Assembly: GCA_963931575.1 (NCBI GenBank)
Contig: OZ007029.1
Span: 1 to 64,000 of the forward strand
Direction: 5' to 3'
DNA length: 64,000 nucleotides
From: Gastranaerophilus sp944325835
Lineage (GTDB): Bacteria; Cyanobacteriota; Vampirovibrionia; Gastranaerophilales; Gastranaerophilaceae
Positions 46,162 through 54,595 of the stretch are shown here, piece after piece; within the stretch, counting starts at the first letter, position 1, and each line of letters opens with the position of its first letter. The notes under the pieces were generated by a model. The model was given only the letters and a program-made list of their open reading frames with translations, searched no databases and was not told where the DNA came from. A program made the position numbers and the translations under genes.

Positions 46162-46197
46162 TGTGGTTATCCCTTTCGTTTGTTGTAAGTACCATGC

Positions 46198-46225
46198 ATG
46201 TCGGCAGCTATTGTTTTAAACTTTA
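46198..46225 (-). promoter_or_regulatory. Sigma-28 (FliA-type) promoter
   Basis: On the minus strand TAAAGTTT (46218-46225) and GCCGACAT (46198-46205) are separated by 12 bp, close to the consensus TAAAGTTT-N11-GCCGATAA. A shared GTTACAATT-CTTAACAAA block lies further upstream here and before the gene at 49398. Confidence 0.75.
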
Positions 46226-46273
46226 GGTTTTAAAGTCCTTTTGTTAAGAAATTGTAACATGTTGAAATGAATG

Positions 46274-47338
46274 CTATAAAGCTAATCTGTCAATTTCTAC
46301 AACGTGTCTGATTATAAGATGTGCCATTAAAAGAAGGTAGGGGTTTATTTCATTCGTATTTGACATATTTATTGTTGCCTGAGCTTTTTCGGCTTTTGTG
46401 TTGTCGCTGTGCTTGGAGGTATAGCTTAGGCTGGTCTGTGCAGAATAGTTTTCCGAGTTTAACCGCAGGCTTAGTTCATCTTTTGGAAAATCATCGGAGC
46501 ATTGGATGTTAATACTTACGGCGTTAGCGCTTTCAAGGACGAGCATAGCCACGATTTCACCGTAGTTGACGGTTTGAATTCTGATTATCAGAATACTGTT
46601 ATCGGATTTTGCCTCGTCTTTCGCGGCTATTTCAAGTTCAAAGTCGACTCCCTGTTGTAGCGGAAGCCACGGTAAATATAAAAGCATAAGGATTTTCAGG
46701 GTTTGGGCGTTGTCTTTTTGAGAAGCTGCTGCAATGCTTGCATTTATTAGCTTTGCAGCTTCTTTCATCTGGCTGACATCGTTGATGCCATTTTTAGCGG
46801 AATTTGCCATATTAATGATAATCTGGGTCAGAGCTTCTTTGCCGTTTGATTTAATCAGAGCCGCGAGATCTGAAATATTAATCATACCGGATGCGGAAAT
46901 CGGAAGTTTTTTTATTGAAGCTTCTAATTGCGAAAGCAGCGTTTGGTTAAGTCCCTGCATAAATTCGCCGGAATTCAGTCCTTGAAGCTGGGCAAGAATT
47001 TGGGCCTGGGTTTGTGAAAGCTGCCTGCCGGCCAGAAGGCTTGAGTGTAATTGTGCTTGAAGCTGGGCATTAGTAAGGTTCCTTTGAATAATATAAATTA
47101 AGGCATTAAAGTTTTTAGGAAATTTCATCATCTCTTTTATATAAGATGCGTTTTCAGAGCCGCCCATTATTGCGGATTGTAAGTTTTGGGTAATTTGTGA
47201 AGCTGTCGGAGAAGGTGCCGGTTTTGCCGCCGGCGGAGGTGAATTTTGTGCCGGCGTATTGGAATGTACTACAGTTTTGCTTTGTGCCTGTAGTACATAC
47301 TTGCCGTGTAATTGATTTAAATTAATATTATTCTCCAT
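46274..47338 (-). CDS. FliK-like / hook-length control-like protein
   Basis: The 354-residue protein has a Pro/Ala/Gln-rich N-terminal half (about 20-60, 80-140) and a folded C-terminal half with LLYLPWLPLQQGVDFELEI and IIRIQTVNYGEIVAMLVL, similar in layout to the FliK C-terminal domain: a disordered Q-rich ruler then a compact domain. It lies between two sigma-28-type genes. No signal peptide is seen. The assignment rests on layout and context, so it is tentative; it may be a lineage-specific relative. Confidence 0.5.
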   Translation of the reverse strand: MENNINLNQLHGKYVLQAQSKTVVHSNTPAQNSPPPAAKPAPSPTASQITQNLQSAIMGGSENASYIKEMMKFPKNFNALIYIIQRNLTNAQLQAQLHSSLLAGRQLSQTQAQILAQLQGLNSGEFMQGLNQTLLSQLEASIKKLPISASGMINISDLAALIKSNGKEALTQIIINMANSAKNGINDVSQMKEAAKLINASIAAASQKDNAQTLKILMLLYLPWLPLQQGVDFELEIAAKDEAKSDNSILIIRIQTVNYGEIVAMLVLESANAVSINIQCSDDFPKDELSLRLNSENYSAQTSLSYTSKHSDNTKAEKAQATINMSNTNEINPYLLLMAHLIIRHVVEIDRLAL

Positions 47339-47409
47339 ACAATTATTTTAATGCATTTTAATATTTTGTCATGATATTTACATTATGTAGTTAAATGGTT
47401 ATAAGTTAA

Positions 47410-49398
47410 TTATGAGTACATTTGGAAGTTCCGTTCAATATTGCCGGACATTGCTTTCTTGACGGATTCATATTCAGCTTGTAGTGAAGAGTGTTCCGTG
47501 TCAATGTTTTTCAGTTCCATATCATACATTTCGTCTTTTGCTTCTATCTGACGCATAGCCTGATTGTATTCAGCTTCTGCAAGTGCTGCGGCAGTTTCGT
47601 CTGTCTGTTCGGAGATATCGGAACAGCTTGTGTATGTAATACCCTGCCATTCACCTTCGCCGTTTATCTGTTCCATAACAACAATTCCGTTTTCAAGTGC
47701 GAATTGAAGCCAGTCAGTACTGCTAGCAAGTCCGTTTGCCAGAACCTGATAACCGGAGGATTGGATTTTATCAAAAAGGTTAAGATACCATTCAGCTTCG
47801 GCAGATGCATCTACATTGCCATTTTTTTCTTGAACGACACCGTTGCCGTCTGTGTATAAATATCCGTATACCGGTTCGCCGAAAATATCCATCATCGTGT
47901 CGACTACATACGCATTAAATACATTCTCAGAAATTGCTAAATCCGACCAATTGAAAGATACATCATTACCTTTGATATCTTTGCCGGCATTTGCAGTACC
48001 TGTAGTTTGCCATTGAACATTACCTGCTGTTAAATAGTTCAATATTGCTAACAACTTATAGGCATCTTCTTCTGTTGGTGTAGGAACATCAGCAGTACCA
48101 TTGTTTGTGTAGGTTATGTAATTGCTAGCCTTATCTCCAAAAATAGCTTCTGCAAGATTGCCTACGACATCTCCCAGCGTTGTTGCAGTTGTAGCACCCT
48201 GTAATTGCGAAAGTTCTTCTTCCGTGAATGATCCTGCAACCGGACCGTCTGTTTTAATGGTTGCTCCGTTGTTAAGCTCATTACTTATAAAGTTCATTAC
48301 AGTATCGCTTATGAATTGTCCTGTAAGACTATTTAATTCATCATTTGTGAGTTGAACATAAACATCAGCCGTGGTGCCGGATATATCAAACCAATAATTC
48401 TCAGATTCAGTAGATGTGCTTCCGTCATCGTTTGTTTCTGTGTAGCTAATGGTAAGTGTTCTATCAGTTGTACTATGATTATCGCTACTTACGGAAACAG
48501 CCTCTCCATCAAGAGTCCATTGAATACCCGTTTTAGTTAAGTGGGTACCTTCGCCGTCTACGACCATATCATTTGCAGAATAGGCAACGCCGCTTGCTTC
48601 TTTTGTATAATAGTTACCACCATGTTCTGTAATACCGTTGGCGGTCAGAAAGTTAGTAAGATTCAACGTCGCGGCCAAATCTCCTGTAACACCGTTGAAG
48701 TTTTGGTTAATTGCATTCAATATGTTAGTTGCAGCCGTGCCACTTTTAATTGCGTTGAAATCAGCTGCTGTACTGCCTAATAATGTAGAAATAAATTCCG
48801 CCTGTAATGCAGCACGTTCCGCTTCTTCACCTTGAACTTCCGCAATAGCCATTTCAAATTCATCTGCGTATTTTGCAAAGTCGTTATATTCTTTTGTATT
48901 AATAGTATCATCGTATGACGGAACTGTATCCGAGCCTTCATACATGTTTTTAAGCTGTTCACTGGTGTATTGCAAATCGGTATCTGCAAGTTGGTCGGCG
49001 ATTTTATCCCAGTAAGAAGTTGTATATTCAATGCCGTGTTGACGTAAAAATTCTGCTGCCGGATCGTCTGCGCCGACTGATGCTTGATATAATTTCGCTT
49101 CGTTTTCCGAAATCAAAATATTGCCGGCTGCGTTTGTTAAGCCGTACTGGTTGTTATACTGGTTAAACGCTGTTAAGTTATTAAATGTCAATGGAACATT
49201 TTGAGCGTTATCATCTTTATCATAATTCGCAAAGACCAGTTTACTTTTATTCAATGCGCTGATATAATTTTCACTTACCTGTGAACTTTCTGTTGCAAGG
49301 CGCATCTTCTGATTGTTAATGAGCTGTGCTCTTAACTCGTTATCAGAGATTCTTGAGGTTATTGAGAGTAATCTTGCTTGAGATGCCGCCAATCCCAT
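47410..49398 (-). CDS. Lineage-specific MGLAASQAR protein, sigma-28-type control
   Basis: The 662-residue protein starts MGLAASQARLLSITSRISDNELRAQLINNQK and ends with a coiled coil holding DTEHSSLQAEYESVKKAMSGNIERNF. Between lies a long acidic T/N/D-rich region (about 60-580) with few cysteines. The ends match the 336-residue protein at 45151, so the two are paralogs that differ in the middle. The flagellar-type promoter at 49446-49473 and AAAGGA ribosome site precede it. Conserved termini and a variable middle recall flagellar axial proteins, but the sequence is not a recognised flagellin. Confidence 0.6.
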   Translation of the reverse strand: MGLAASQARLLSITSRISDNELRAQLINNQKMRLATESSQVSENYISALNKSKLVFANYDKDDNAQNVPLTFNNLTAFNQYNNQYGLTNAAGNILISENEAKLYQASVGADDPAAEFLRQHGIEYTTSYWDKIADQLADTDLQYTSEQLKNMYEGSDTVPSYDDTINTKEYNDFAKYADEFEMAIAEVQGEEAERAALQAEFISTLLGSTAADFNAIKSGTAATNILNAINQNFNGVTGDLAATLNLTNFLTANGITEHGGNYYTKEASGVAYSANDMVVDGEGTHLTKTGIQWTLDGEAVSVSSDNHSTTDRTLTISYTETNDDGSTSTESENYWFDISGTTADVYVQLTNDELNSLTGQFISDTVMNFISNELNNGATIKTDGPVAGSFTEEELSQLQGATTATTLGDVVGNLAEAIFGDKASNYITYTNNGTADVPTPTEEDAYKLLAILNYLTAGNVQWQTTGTANAGKDIKGNDVSFNWSDLAISENVFNAYVVDTMMDIFGEPVYGYLYTDGNGVVQEKNGNVDASAEAEWYLNLFDKIQSSGYQVLANGLASSTDWLQFALENGIVVMEQINGEGEWQGITYTSCSDISEQTDETAAALAEAEYNQAMRQIEAKDEMYDMELKNIDTEHSSLQAEYESVKKAMSGNIERNFQMYS

Positions 49399-49445
49399 TG
49401 TAATCCGTTCCTTTCGTAGGTAAGTTAATTGATTTCTTATCTACG

Positions 49446-49473
49446 TTGTCGGACTTTTGGCTGATAAACTTTA
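49446..49473 (-). promoter_or_regulatory. Sigma-28 (FliA-type) promoter
   Basis: On the minus strand TAAAGTTT (49466-49473) and TCCGACAA (49446-49453) are separated by 12 bp, the same spacing as at 46198-46225. The upstream block GTTACAATTCTTAACAAA also recurs. Confidence 0.75.
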
Positions 49474-49554
49474 GAGATAATAATAAATTTGTTAAGAATT
49501 GTAACTAACCAAAAATGCTTACATACGGCTGAAACCGGGCGGTGGAAGATTGCT

Positions 49555-51834
49555 TTAATTCAATAACCCGTAGAATGTCGTGAGCGCTTGTTCTTTATGG
49601 GTTTCAATGTAATGAATTCTTTCCTGAATTTCCTTGTAAGCGTGTTTTTGGGTTTTGAAGGAAGCGTTTTTAACGGAAGTGTAAATTTCTGTCAAAATAC
49701 AGCGGACAAGAGCCTGAAAATCTCCGGTTTCTTTCATTTCTTTCATCATACGTTTTAATTGATCCCCAAGAGCGTTTTGTTTTTCTATTTCTTGGGCTAA
49801 GCCGCTTTGAATTTTGTTTCTGAGTTCAAAAATATTGGCAAAGTAGGTAGTTTCCGCTTTTATCAGGTTTGCGTTGTTGGCGTTTGGAATAATTTTCATT
49901 TCGCGCATTACCTGTGCACAGAAATCGTTAATTGCATTTGGTGTCGGAACCTGTGTTTTGTTATTGAAAATATGTTTATCCAGTTCTGCGGTAAGTTTTT
50001 CCACAGCCTGATTGTAACCAAGACCTTCCGGAAGGATTGCGCCTTCAAGGTTTGTTTTAGCAAGTCCTCTTGAGTTGCCGAAGATAAAATCAAGGTGGCC
50101 TAACGCATTGCGTGTTGCCGTCAGGTTGTCATAGCGCAGAACATTGCCTAAATCAAGGAAGGTTATCGGCTTATCAAGGTTATCAAGGTCGATGAAGATA
50201 TTGGCTGAATTCGGATCTGCCTGAACCATTTTTTGACCGCTGCGCGGAATTGAAATTAATTGCTCAATGAATACTTCATTATAGTTCATAATAAGTTTCT
50301 TGATTTGTTCCTGCGTTAAAGTCATATTGCGGCGTTTAAGTTCTTCATCCAGTTTATTTAACTGAACGCCTTTAGCCTTTTCCATTACGTAAACGTTGTC
50401 TTTGACTGCGATAGGTTTTACAACGTTGAATTTTTTCGCATTAGAAGCCATAATTTCAGCGGCTTCTTTTTCCTGTGACAAGTCTGTTTCTTTTACCCAC
50501 GCATCAAACATTGTGTTGAGGAATTTTGTATAATATGAAAATTCTTCTTTGTTGTCACGCAAATCGGATTTTGCGAGTAAATCAAGAGCCTGTTTGCGAT
50601 CAGCTTCTATTTTTTCTTTGTTCATGCCCTTTTTCAGGAATTTAATTACGACTTCCTCGCCGGAGGTGTTGTCTTTGGCAAGGTATGTTTCCGCAACTGT
50701 TCCGACACCTAACGGTTTTTCGCGCACAATTGTGTATCTGTCGCCGTAGGCTTTATTAATAACAGCTTGGGCCTCCTGAGGTGTGTATGACGGACGGCAT
50801 GCCCCTTTAAGGTTTTTAATCGCCTGTTTTAGTTCATCAGAAATCGGAACATCTTTAATTGTTTTTATGCTGTCAATATTTTTATCCGGAATTGTTTGTA
50901 GAAATTTTGCAAGTAAAATATTTGAGTCGATAATTTTATTTTCATGCGGCGCCCAATAAATGTTAGAAAGAATTGTTCCTAACTCTTCTTGTAATTGTTT
51001 ATTCTGTCTTACAATGAACTCTTCGAGATTAAAGGTTCTGCCATACGGGCTTTCAAAAGCTTTCAGTTCCTGATGATTAGCTTTTGCTTTTTTGCAGGCT
51101 TCATCCCAAGATTTAATGACCCCTTTGCCTTTAGACGCTAAAAGCCCCAATCCTATTGCAGAACCCGCAAGATGAAGATCAAGGTTATCTTTTTGGATTT
51201 GGAAGTAATCTTGAATGCTTTTATCTGATTTCCTGTCTGCCAGATAGCGTGCGCCTGTGTTAATACCCAAAAGGGCAGGGATTGTAAGCGCAAGGTGAGA
51301 TGTTGCAAGAAGCGGAGATGCAAGGCCGTTTAGCGCTCCGAGGGCAAATCTGTCAAGCAGAGGGCGTTTTTTCTTCTTTTCATTTTTGCCGGCAAAAAGC
51401 TTGTCAACAGCGGAAACTACCGGATTTAAAACTGTTCCGGTGAGAACTGATGCTGCGAGTGCAATTCCGGTCGTTTTCTTGCCCAGACCGTTTTTAAAAA
51501 GTTCTGTTACAGAGCTTAATTTGCTGATATTTTTGAAAACATTGAAGCATGCCGCGCTTACAACTAAATCGCCTAAAAGTTCGCCGGATTCTTTTCTTGC
51601 GTTGTAGCGGCGTTTGAGTTCGCTGTGAAGTTCTTTTTCGCTAATCTCTCCTTTTTCAAATCGTTTAATTGCTTCGTATGACTTGCGTTTTCTGCCGGAG
51701 TACAAATCGGTTATTTTATCTGTTAAGCCGAGGCTTGTATTCAGGGCGTATTCTTTTACTAAAGATTTCCTGCTAGAATCTTTAGCCTGCCCAAAAGAAG
51801 TTTGATTAATCGAGTTAATATTTTGCAACTTCAT
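49555..51834 (-). CDS. ABC1/UbiB-like protein kinase family protein with N-terminal membrane region
   Basis: The 759-residue protein has hydrophobic helices around residues 75-230, then an ABC1-type kinase-like domain: PLGVGTVAETYLAK (nucleotide loop), VVIKFLK (Lys), QADPNSANIFIDLD (catalytic loop, where family members have H-A-D-P-H-P-G-N) and ITFLDLGNV (the D-F-G region). The first His and second P-G of the loop are changed. ABC1 proteins assist quinone or lipid metabolism; role here unknown. The start at ATG 51834 (MKLQNINSINQTSFG) is favoured over 51891. It is probably lineage-specific. Confidence 0.7.
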   Translation of the reverse strand: MKLQNINSINQTSFGQAKDSSRKSLVKEYALNTSLGLTDKITDLYSGRKRKSYEAIKRFEKGEISEKELHSELKRRYNARKESGELLGDLVVSAACFNVFKNISKLSSVTELFKNGLGKKTTGIALAASVLTGTVLNPVVSAVDKLFAGKNEKKKKRPLLDRFALGALNGLASPLLATSHLALTIPALLGINTGARYLADRKSDKSIQDYFQIQKDNLDLHLAGSAIGLGLLASKGKGVIKSWDEACKKAKANHQELKAFESPYGRTFNLEEFIVRQNKQLQEELGTILSNIYWAPHENKIIDSNILLAKFLQTIPDKNIDSIKTIKDVPISDELKQAIKNLKGACRPSYTPQEAQAVINKAYGDRYTIVREKPLGVGTVAETYLAKDNTSGEEVVIKFLKKGMNKEKIEADRKQALDLLAKSDLRDNKEEFSYYTKFLNTMFDAWVKETDLSQEKEAAEIMASNAKKFNVVKPIAVKDNVYVMEKAKGVQLNKLDEELKRRNMTLTQEQIKKLIMNYNEVFIEQLISIPRSGQKMVQADPNSANIFIDLDNLDKPITFLDLGNVLRYDNLTATRNALGHLDFIFGNSRGLAKTNLEGAILPEGLGYNQAVEKLTAELDKHIFNNKTQVPTPNAINDFCAQVMREMKIIPNANNANLIKAETTYFANIFELRNKIQSGLAQEIEKQNALGDQLKRMMKEMKETGDFQALVRCILTEIYTSVKNASFKTQKHAYKEIQERIHYIETHKEQALTTFYGLLN

Positions 51835-51920
51835 ACACAACACCCTACTATGGTTATAACAAAACTCTACAACAAAAAAAGTTGCTTGCAAACCCCCTGA
51901 TTATTAAGATATTTTAAATG

Positions 51921-51980
51921 ATAATAAAACAGATCATAACGTGTGTTATAGCCCCCTTTTATGGTACTCCCAAGGGGATT
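51921..51980 (-). repeat. Duplicate of the tRNA-Glu 3' end and terminator
   Basis: This 60-bp segment repeats 52025-52083 with a one-base length change: the last 20 or so bases of tRNA-Glu including CCA, then its terminator region. In this copy the terminator stem no longer pairs. It may be the trace of an element that used the tRNA end as an integration site. Confidence 0.8.
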
Positions 51981-52029
51981 GTCTTGCTCACTCGCGAGTA
52001 ACGGCAATTCCGCGTTTTGCGTATATAAT

Positions 52030-52063
52030 AAAACAGGCCATAACGTGTGTTACAGCCTGTTTT
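52030..52063 (-). terminator. Terminator of tRNA-Glu
   Basis: On the minus strand AAAACAGGC and GCCTGTTTT form a nine-base stem with a 16-base loop, starting two bases after the encoded CCA and ending in a T-run. Confidence 0.8.
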
Positions 52064-52064
52064 A

Positions 52065-52140
52065 TGGTACTCCCAAGGGGATTTGAACCCCTGCCGCATC
52101 CGTGAAAGGGATGTGTCCTAGGCCTCTAGACGATGGGAGC
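52065..52140 (-). tRNA. tRNA-Glu (TTC), CCA encoded
   Basis: The minus strand gives a 76-base tRNA: acceptor GCTCCCA with TGGGAGT (a G-U first pair), D arm TCGTCTAGAGGCCTAGGACA, anticodon loop CTTTCAC with TTC, T loop TTCAAAT, and encoded CCA. The body closely resembles bacterial tRNA-Glu. Its 3' end is duplicated 100 bp downstream. Confidence 0.97.
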
Positions 52141-52211
52141 CTATCTTCCTCGATTCCGTCAGTACATCTTATTCTGAAAATCTAATGTCCTTTCGGCTAT
52201 CGACAAATATT

Positions 52212-52239
52212 ATCTTACCAAATAAATTTTTGTTGTCAA
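52212..52239 (-). promoter_or_regulatory. Promoter of tRNA-Glu
   Basis: On the minus strand a perfect -35 TTGACA (52234-52239) and -10 TAAGAT (52212-52217), 16 bp apart, lie 72 bp upstream of the tRNA. Confidence 0.6.
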
Positions 52240-52277
52240 TAAGTTCTTTTAGTATTTTTTACAGGAGATATCAAAAA

Positions 52278-52302
52278 GGCGCCGGAGCATAGCTCCGGCG
52301 CC
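52278..52302 (-). terminator. Intrinsic terminator of fabI
   Basis: GGCGCCGGAGC and GCTCCGGCGCC pair perfectly around a three-base loop, followed by five T's on the minus strand, 16 bases after the fabI stop. Confidence 0.92.
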
Positions 52303-52317
52303 CTCTGTGTATAAATT

Positions 52318-53121
52318 TTACATATCTTTTGTAAGCAGTTCCATTTCTTCTAATGAAGCGTAAACAGCATGGCAGCCGCAGTCTACATACAAAATTTGGC
52401 CGGTTGTGCCGCTTGAAAGATCTGATGCAAGATAAAGTCCTGCACGGCCTACATCTTCCAGTGAAACATTTCTGCCTAAAGGAGCTTTCACGGTTGCGGC
52501 TTTCAGCATTTTGCCAAATCCGGCAATACCGCTTGATGCAAGAGTTTTTACAGCACCTGCAGAGATGCAGTTTACTCTGACGCCTTTTTTGCCCAAATCC
52601 GCTGCAAGGTATCTCATAGAAGCTTCTAACGCAGCTTTTGCAACACCCATAATGTTGTAGTTTGCTACAACGTATTCAGAACCGAGGTAAGTAAGAGCTA
52701 AAATTGAGCCGCCTTCGTTCATAATAGGTTCTACGTTACGGCAGATTGAAACGAGTGAATAAGCGCTTACACCCATTGCCAGATCCCAGCCGGCATGAGA
52801 AGTGTCAATAAATCTTCCTTGCAAATCTTCTCTTGCCGCGAATGCTACAGCGTGAACTACAAAGTCTAATTTCCCGTAAACTTTTTCGCATTCGGCAACA
52901 ACGGCTTTGATATCTTCTTCTTTTGTAACATCGCATTCAAGAATGATTTTAGCGTTCATTTCTTCTGCCAGAGGTCTAACGCGTTTTTCCATTACTTCGT
53001 TAGCGTATGTAAAAGCTATTTCCGCGCCTTCTTCAAAGAGTTGTTTTGCGATACCGTAAGCGATACCGTGGTTGTTTGAAACGCCGAAAATAAGCCCTTT
53101 TTTACCTGTCATTAATCCCAT
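52318..53121 (-). CDS. fabI: Enoyl-ACP reductase [NADH]
   Basis: The 267-residue SDR enzyme has the FabI dinucleotide motif GVSNNHGIAYGIA (about 14-26), a Y-x6-K pair with Y and K in YNIMGVAKA, and the late NCISAGAVKTLASSG segment. It completes the acyl elongation cycle with FabF and ACP encoded 8 kb away. A TTGACC/TAGAAT promoter lies just upstream and AAGGAG precedes the ATG. A single-gene unit. Confidence 0.95.
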   Translation of the reverse strand: MGLMTGKKGLIFGVSNNHGIAYGIAKQLFEEGAEIAFTYANEVMEKRVRPLAEEMNAKIILECDVTKEEDIKAVVAECEKVYGKLDFVVHAVAFAAREDLQGRFIDTSHAGWDLAMGVSAYSLVSICRNVEPIMNEGGSILALTYLGSEYVVANYNIMGVAKAALEASMRYLAADLGKKGVRVNCISAGAVKTLASSGIAGFGKMLKAATVKAPLGRNVSLEDVGRAGLYLASDLSSGTTGQILYVDCGCHAVYASLEEMELLTKDM

Positions 53122-53158
53122 ATAATTTCTCCTTATTTAAAAGTCTTACGACACCTCC

Positions 53159-53187
53159 ATTCTACTGTAAAAAAATACCGGGGTCAA
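53159..53187 (-). promoter_or_regulatory. Promoter of fabI
   Basis: On the minus strand -35 TTGACC (53182-53187) and -10 TAGAAT (53159-53164) are spaced by 17 bp, 38 bp before the start codon. Confidence 0.7.
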
Positions 53188-53332
53188 GTTAAGTTCCCAG
53201 CCAGTATTATGTATAATTTATAAGTTCAGTCAACAATGTATTGTAACGAATTATTAACTTCTGCTATAAAAATAGCACTTTTTAGTTTGCTTTGTCTTAT
53301 ACTTTGTATACCCAAATAAGGAGTGTGTGTTT

Positions 53333-54595
53333 ATGAATCTTACAATTACCCCAAATTTTACCCGATCTAGTAGTGTTAGTAATAAACCGCAAGGTTTAAA
53401 TATTTTTGCGTTTCCGGCTCAAAAGCAGAATTTGCCGGCAAATTCTAATCTCGCACCTCTGGCGCGAGATACGGTATCCTTTTCGGGAAAGGCTAAGGTT
53501 TTAAAAGAAGCAGCTGAGGCTGCAGGTGAACTTGTAAATGGATTGAGAGCCAATAAGGTTGCGGAAGGCAGAATTGATGACTTTAACTATAAGGTAGCTG
53601 TAGAATTAGAAAGAAATGCTGAAGTTCCTATGGGATATTTTCAAAATGTTATGAACCAGTATTTCGGGAAATATATTTCGACAGAGAATGATGACAGGAT
53701 AATTCAAAGCCTTGGGTTCCGTATTAAATCTGCTGAACATATTGACGAAAAGTTAAACTCCGTTGGTTTCAAAGCTAAGCAGGATGCTATTGAAAACGGT
53801 GCGGATCCTGTAATTTACAGCGGAAGAAAAGATGCTGCAGGTTTGATAGATGATATCATCGGCGGAAGAATTGTATTACGTGATTCCTCTAAAAAAGCGG
53901 TAAAAAAGGTGTTGCAAATCCTGGGACAAATCGTTAAAGACGGAAAACTCAAAGTAAAAGAGGTTGAAAGTTTCAGGCCTGTAATTACATCAATTCCGGA
54001 TTGGGTACAAAAAGGATATCAAAAGGATCTGGGCATCAAGTTGGATGACAAAGCTATAAGAGCGATGAAGCGTCCGGAATTTTTCAACTATGCCGACGGT
54101 AAGGATTTTGCTGAATTCGTAGAAGTTTGTCGTAAAACGTATCCGGATGTAAGTGCTAACAGTGGTAAAGATTTGCCAAACGGATATCAGGCGATTCATG
54201 TAAACTTTATTTTACCTGACGGGTCTACAGGCGAGCTTCAGATAATGGGTCGTGATATTGAAAATTTCAAAGACTTACTTGAAGACGCTGTTTATAAGAA
54301 AAAATGTAATAAGCATGTTGACTATGAGCCTCTTGATGAAAGACTTGCTCCGTTAGCTGATAAAAATGAAAAAGAATTGCAGCGCAGACATGCCGAATAT
54401 ACCCGTTGGACTTATATTGGAGAACGGTTAAAGGCTCCTGAAAGTTTTGCGCGAAGGGCACGAGATAAGTTCTTGACTGCTCCGAAAGATATTCTGGCAA
54501 GAGGTTTGGGATACAACCAGCTTACCCCGCTTGCAAGAGCTGCTAAAAGAGATGCCAGAATAAAACGTGAAGCTGCGAAAGCAAAACGTGGTTAA
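53333..54595 (+). CDS. RelA/SpoT-domain-like protein
   Basis: The 420-residue protein has residues matching the (p)ppGpp synthetase fold: RIKSAEHIDEKL (about 125-136), DDIIGGRIVLRD (about 180), PNGYQAIHVNF (about 283) and TGELQIMGRD (about 302), in the family order. The N-terminal 65 residues are Ser/Asn/Pro-rich and end in DTVSFSGKA, a short motif also hinted at in the ABC1-like protein. The ATG at 53333 has AAGGAG nine bases upstream, so it is preferred over GTG 53327. No HD hydrolase domain is present. Whether it makes alarmone is not shown. Confidence 0.75.
   Translation: MNLTITPNFTRSSSVSNKPQGLNIFAFPAQKQNLPANSNLAPLARDTVSFSGKAKVLKEAAEAAGELVNGLRANKVAEGRIDDFNYKVAVELERNAEVPMGYFQNVMNQYFGKYISTENDDRIIQSLGFRIKSAEHIDEKLNSVGFKAKQDAIENGADPVIYSGRKDAAGLIDDIIGGRIVLRDSSKKAVKKVLQILGQIVKDGKLKVKEVESFRPVITSIPDWVQKGYQKDLGIKLDDKAIRAMKRPEFFNYADGKDFAEFVEVCRKTYPDVSANSGKDLPNGYQAIHVNFILPDGSTGELQIMGRDIENFKDLLEDAVYKKKCNKHVDYEPLDERLAPLADKNEKELQRRHAEYTRWTYIGERLKAPESFARRARDKFLTAPKDILARGLGYNQLTPLARAAKRDARIKREAAKAKRG

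Noticed and set aside
51961..51980. A second tRNA-Glu gene
   Set aside because: Only the 3' end is present; no anticodon arm or acceptor 5' half precedes it.
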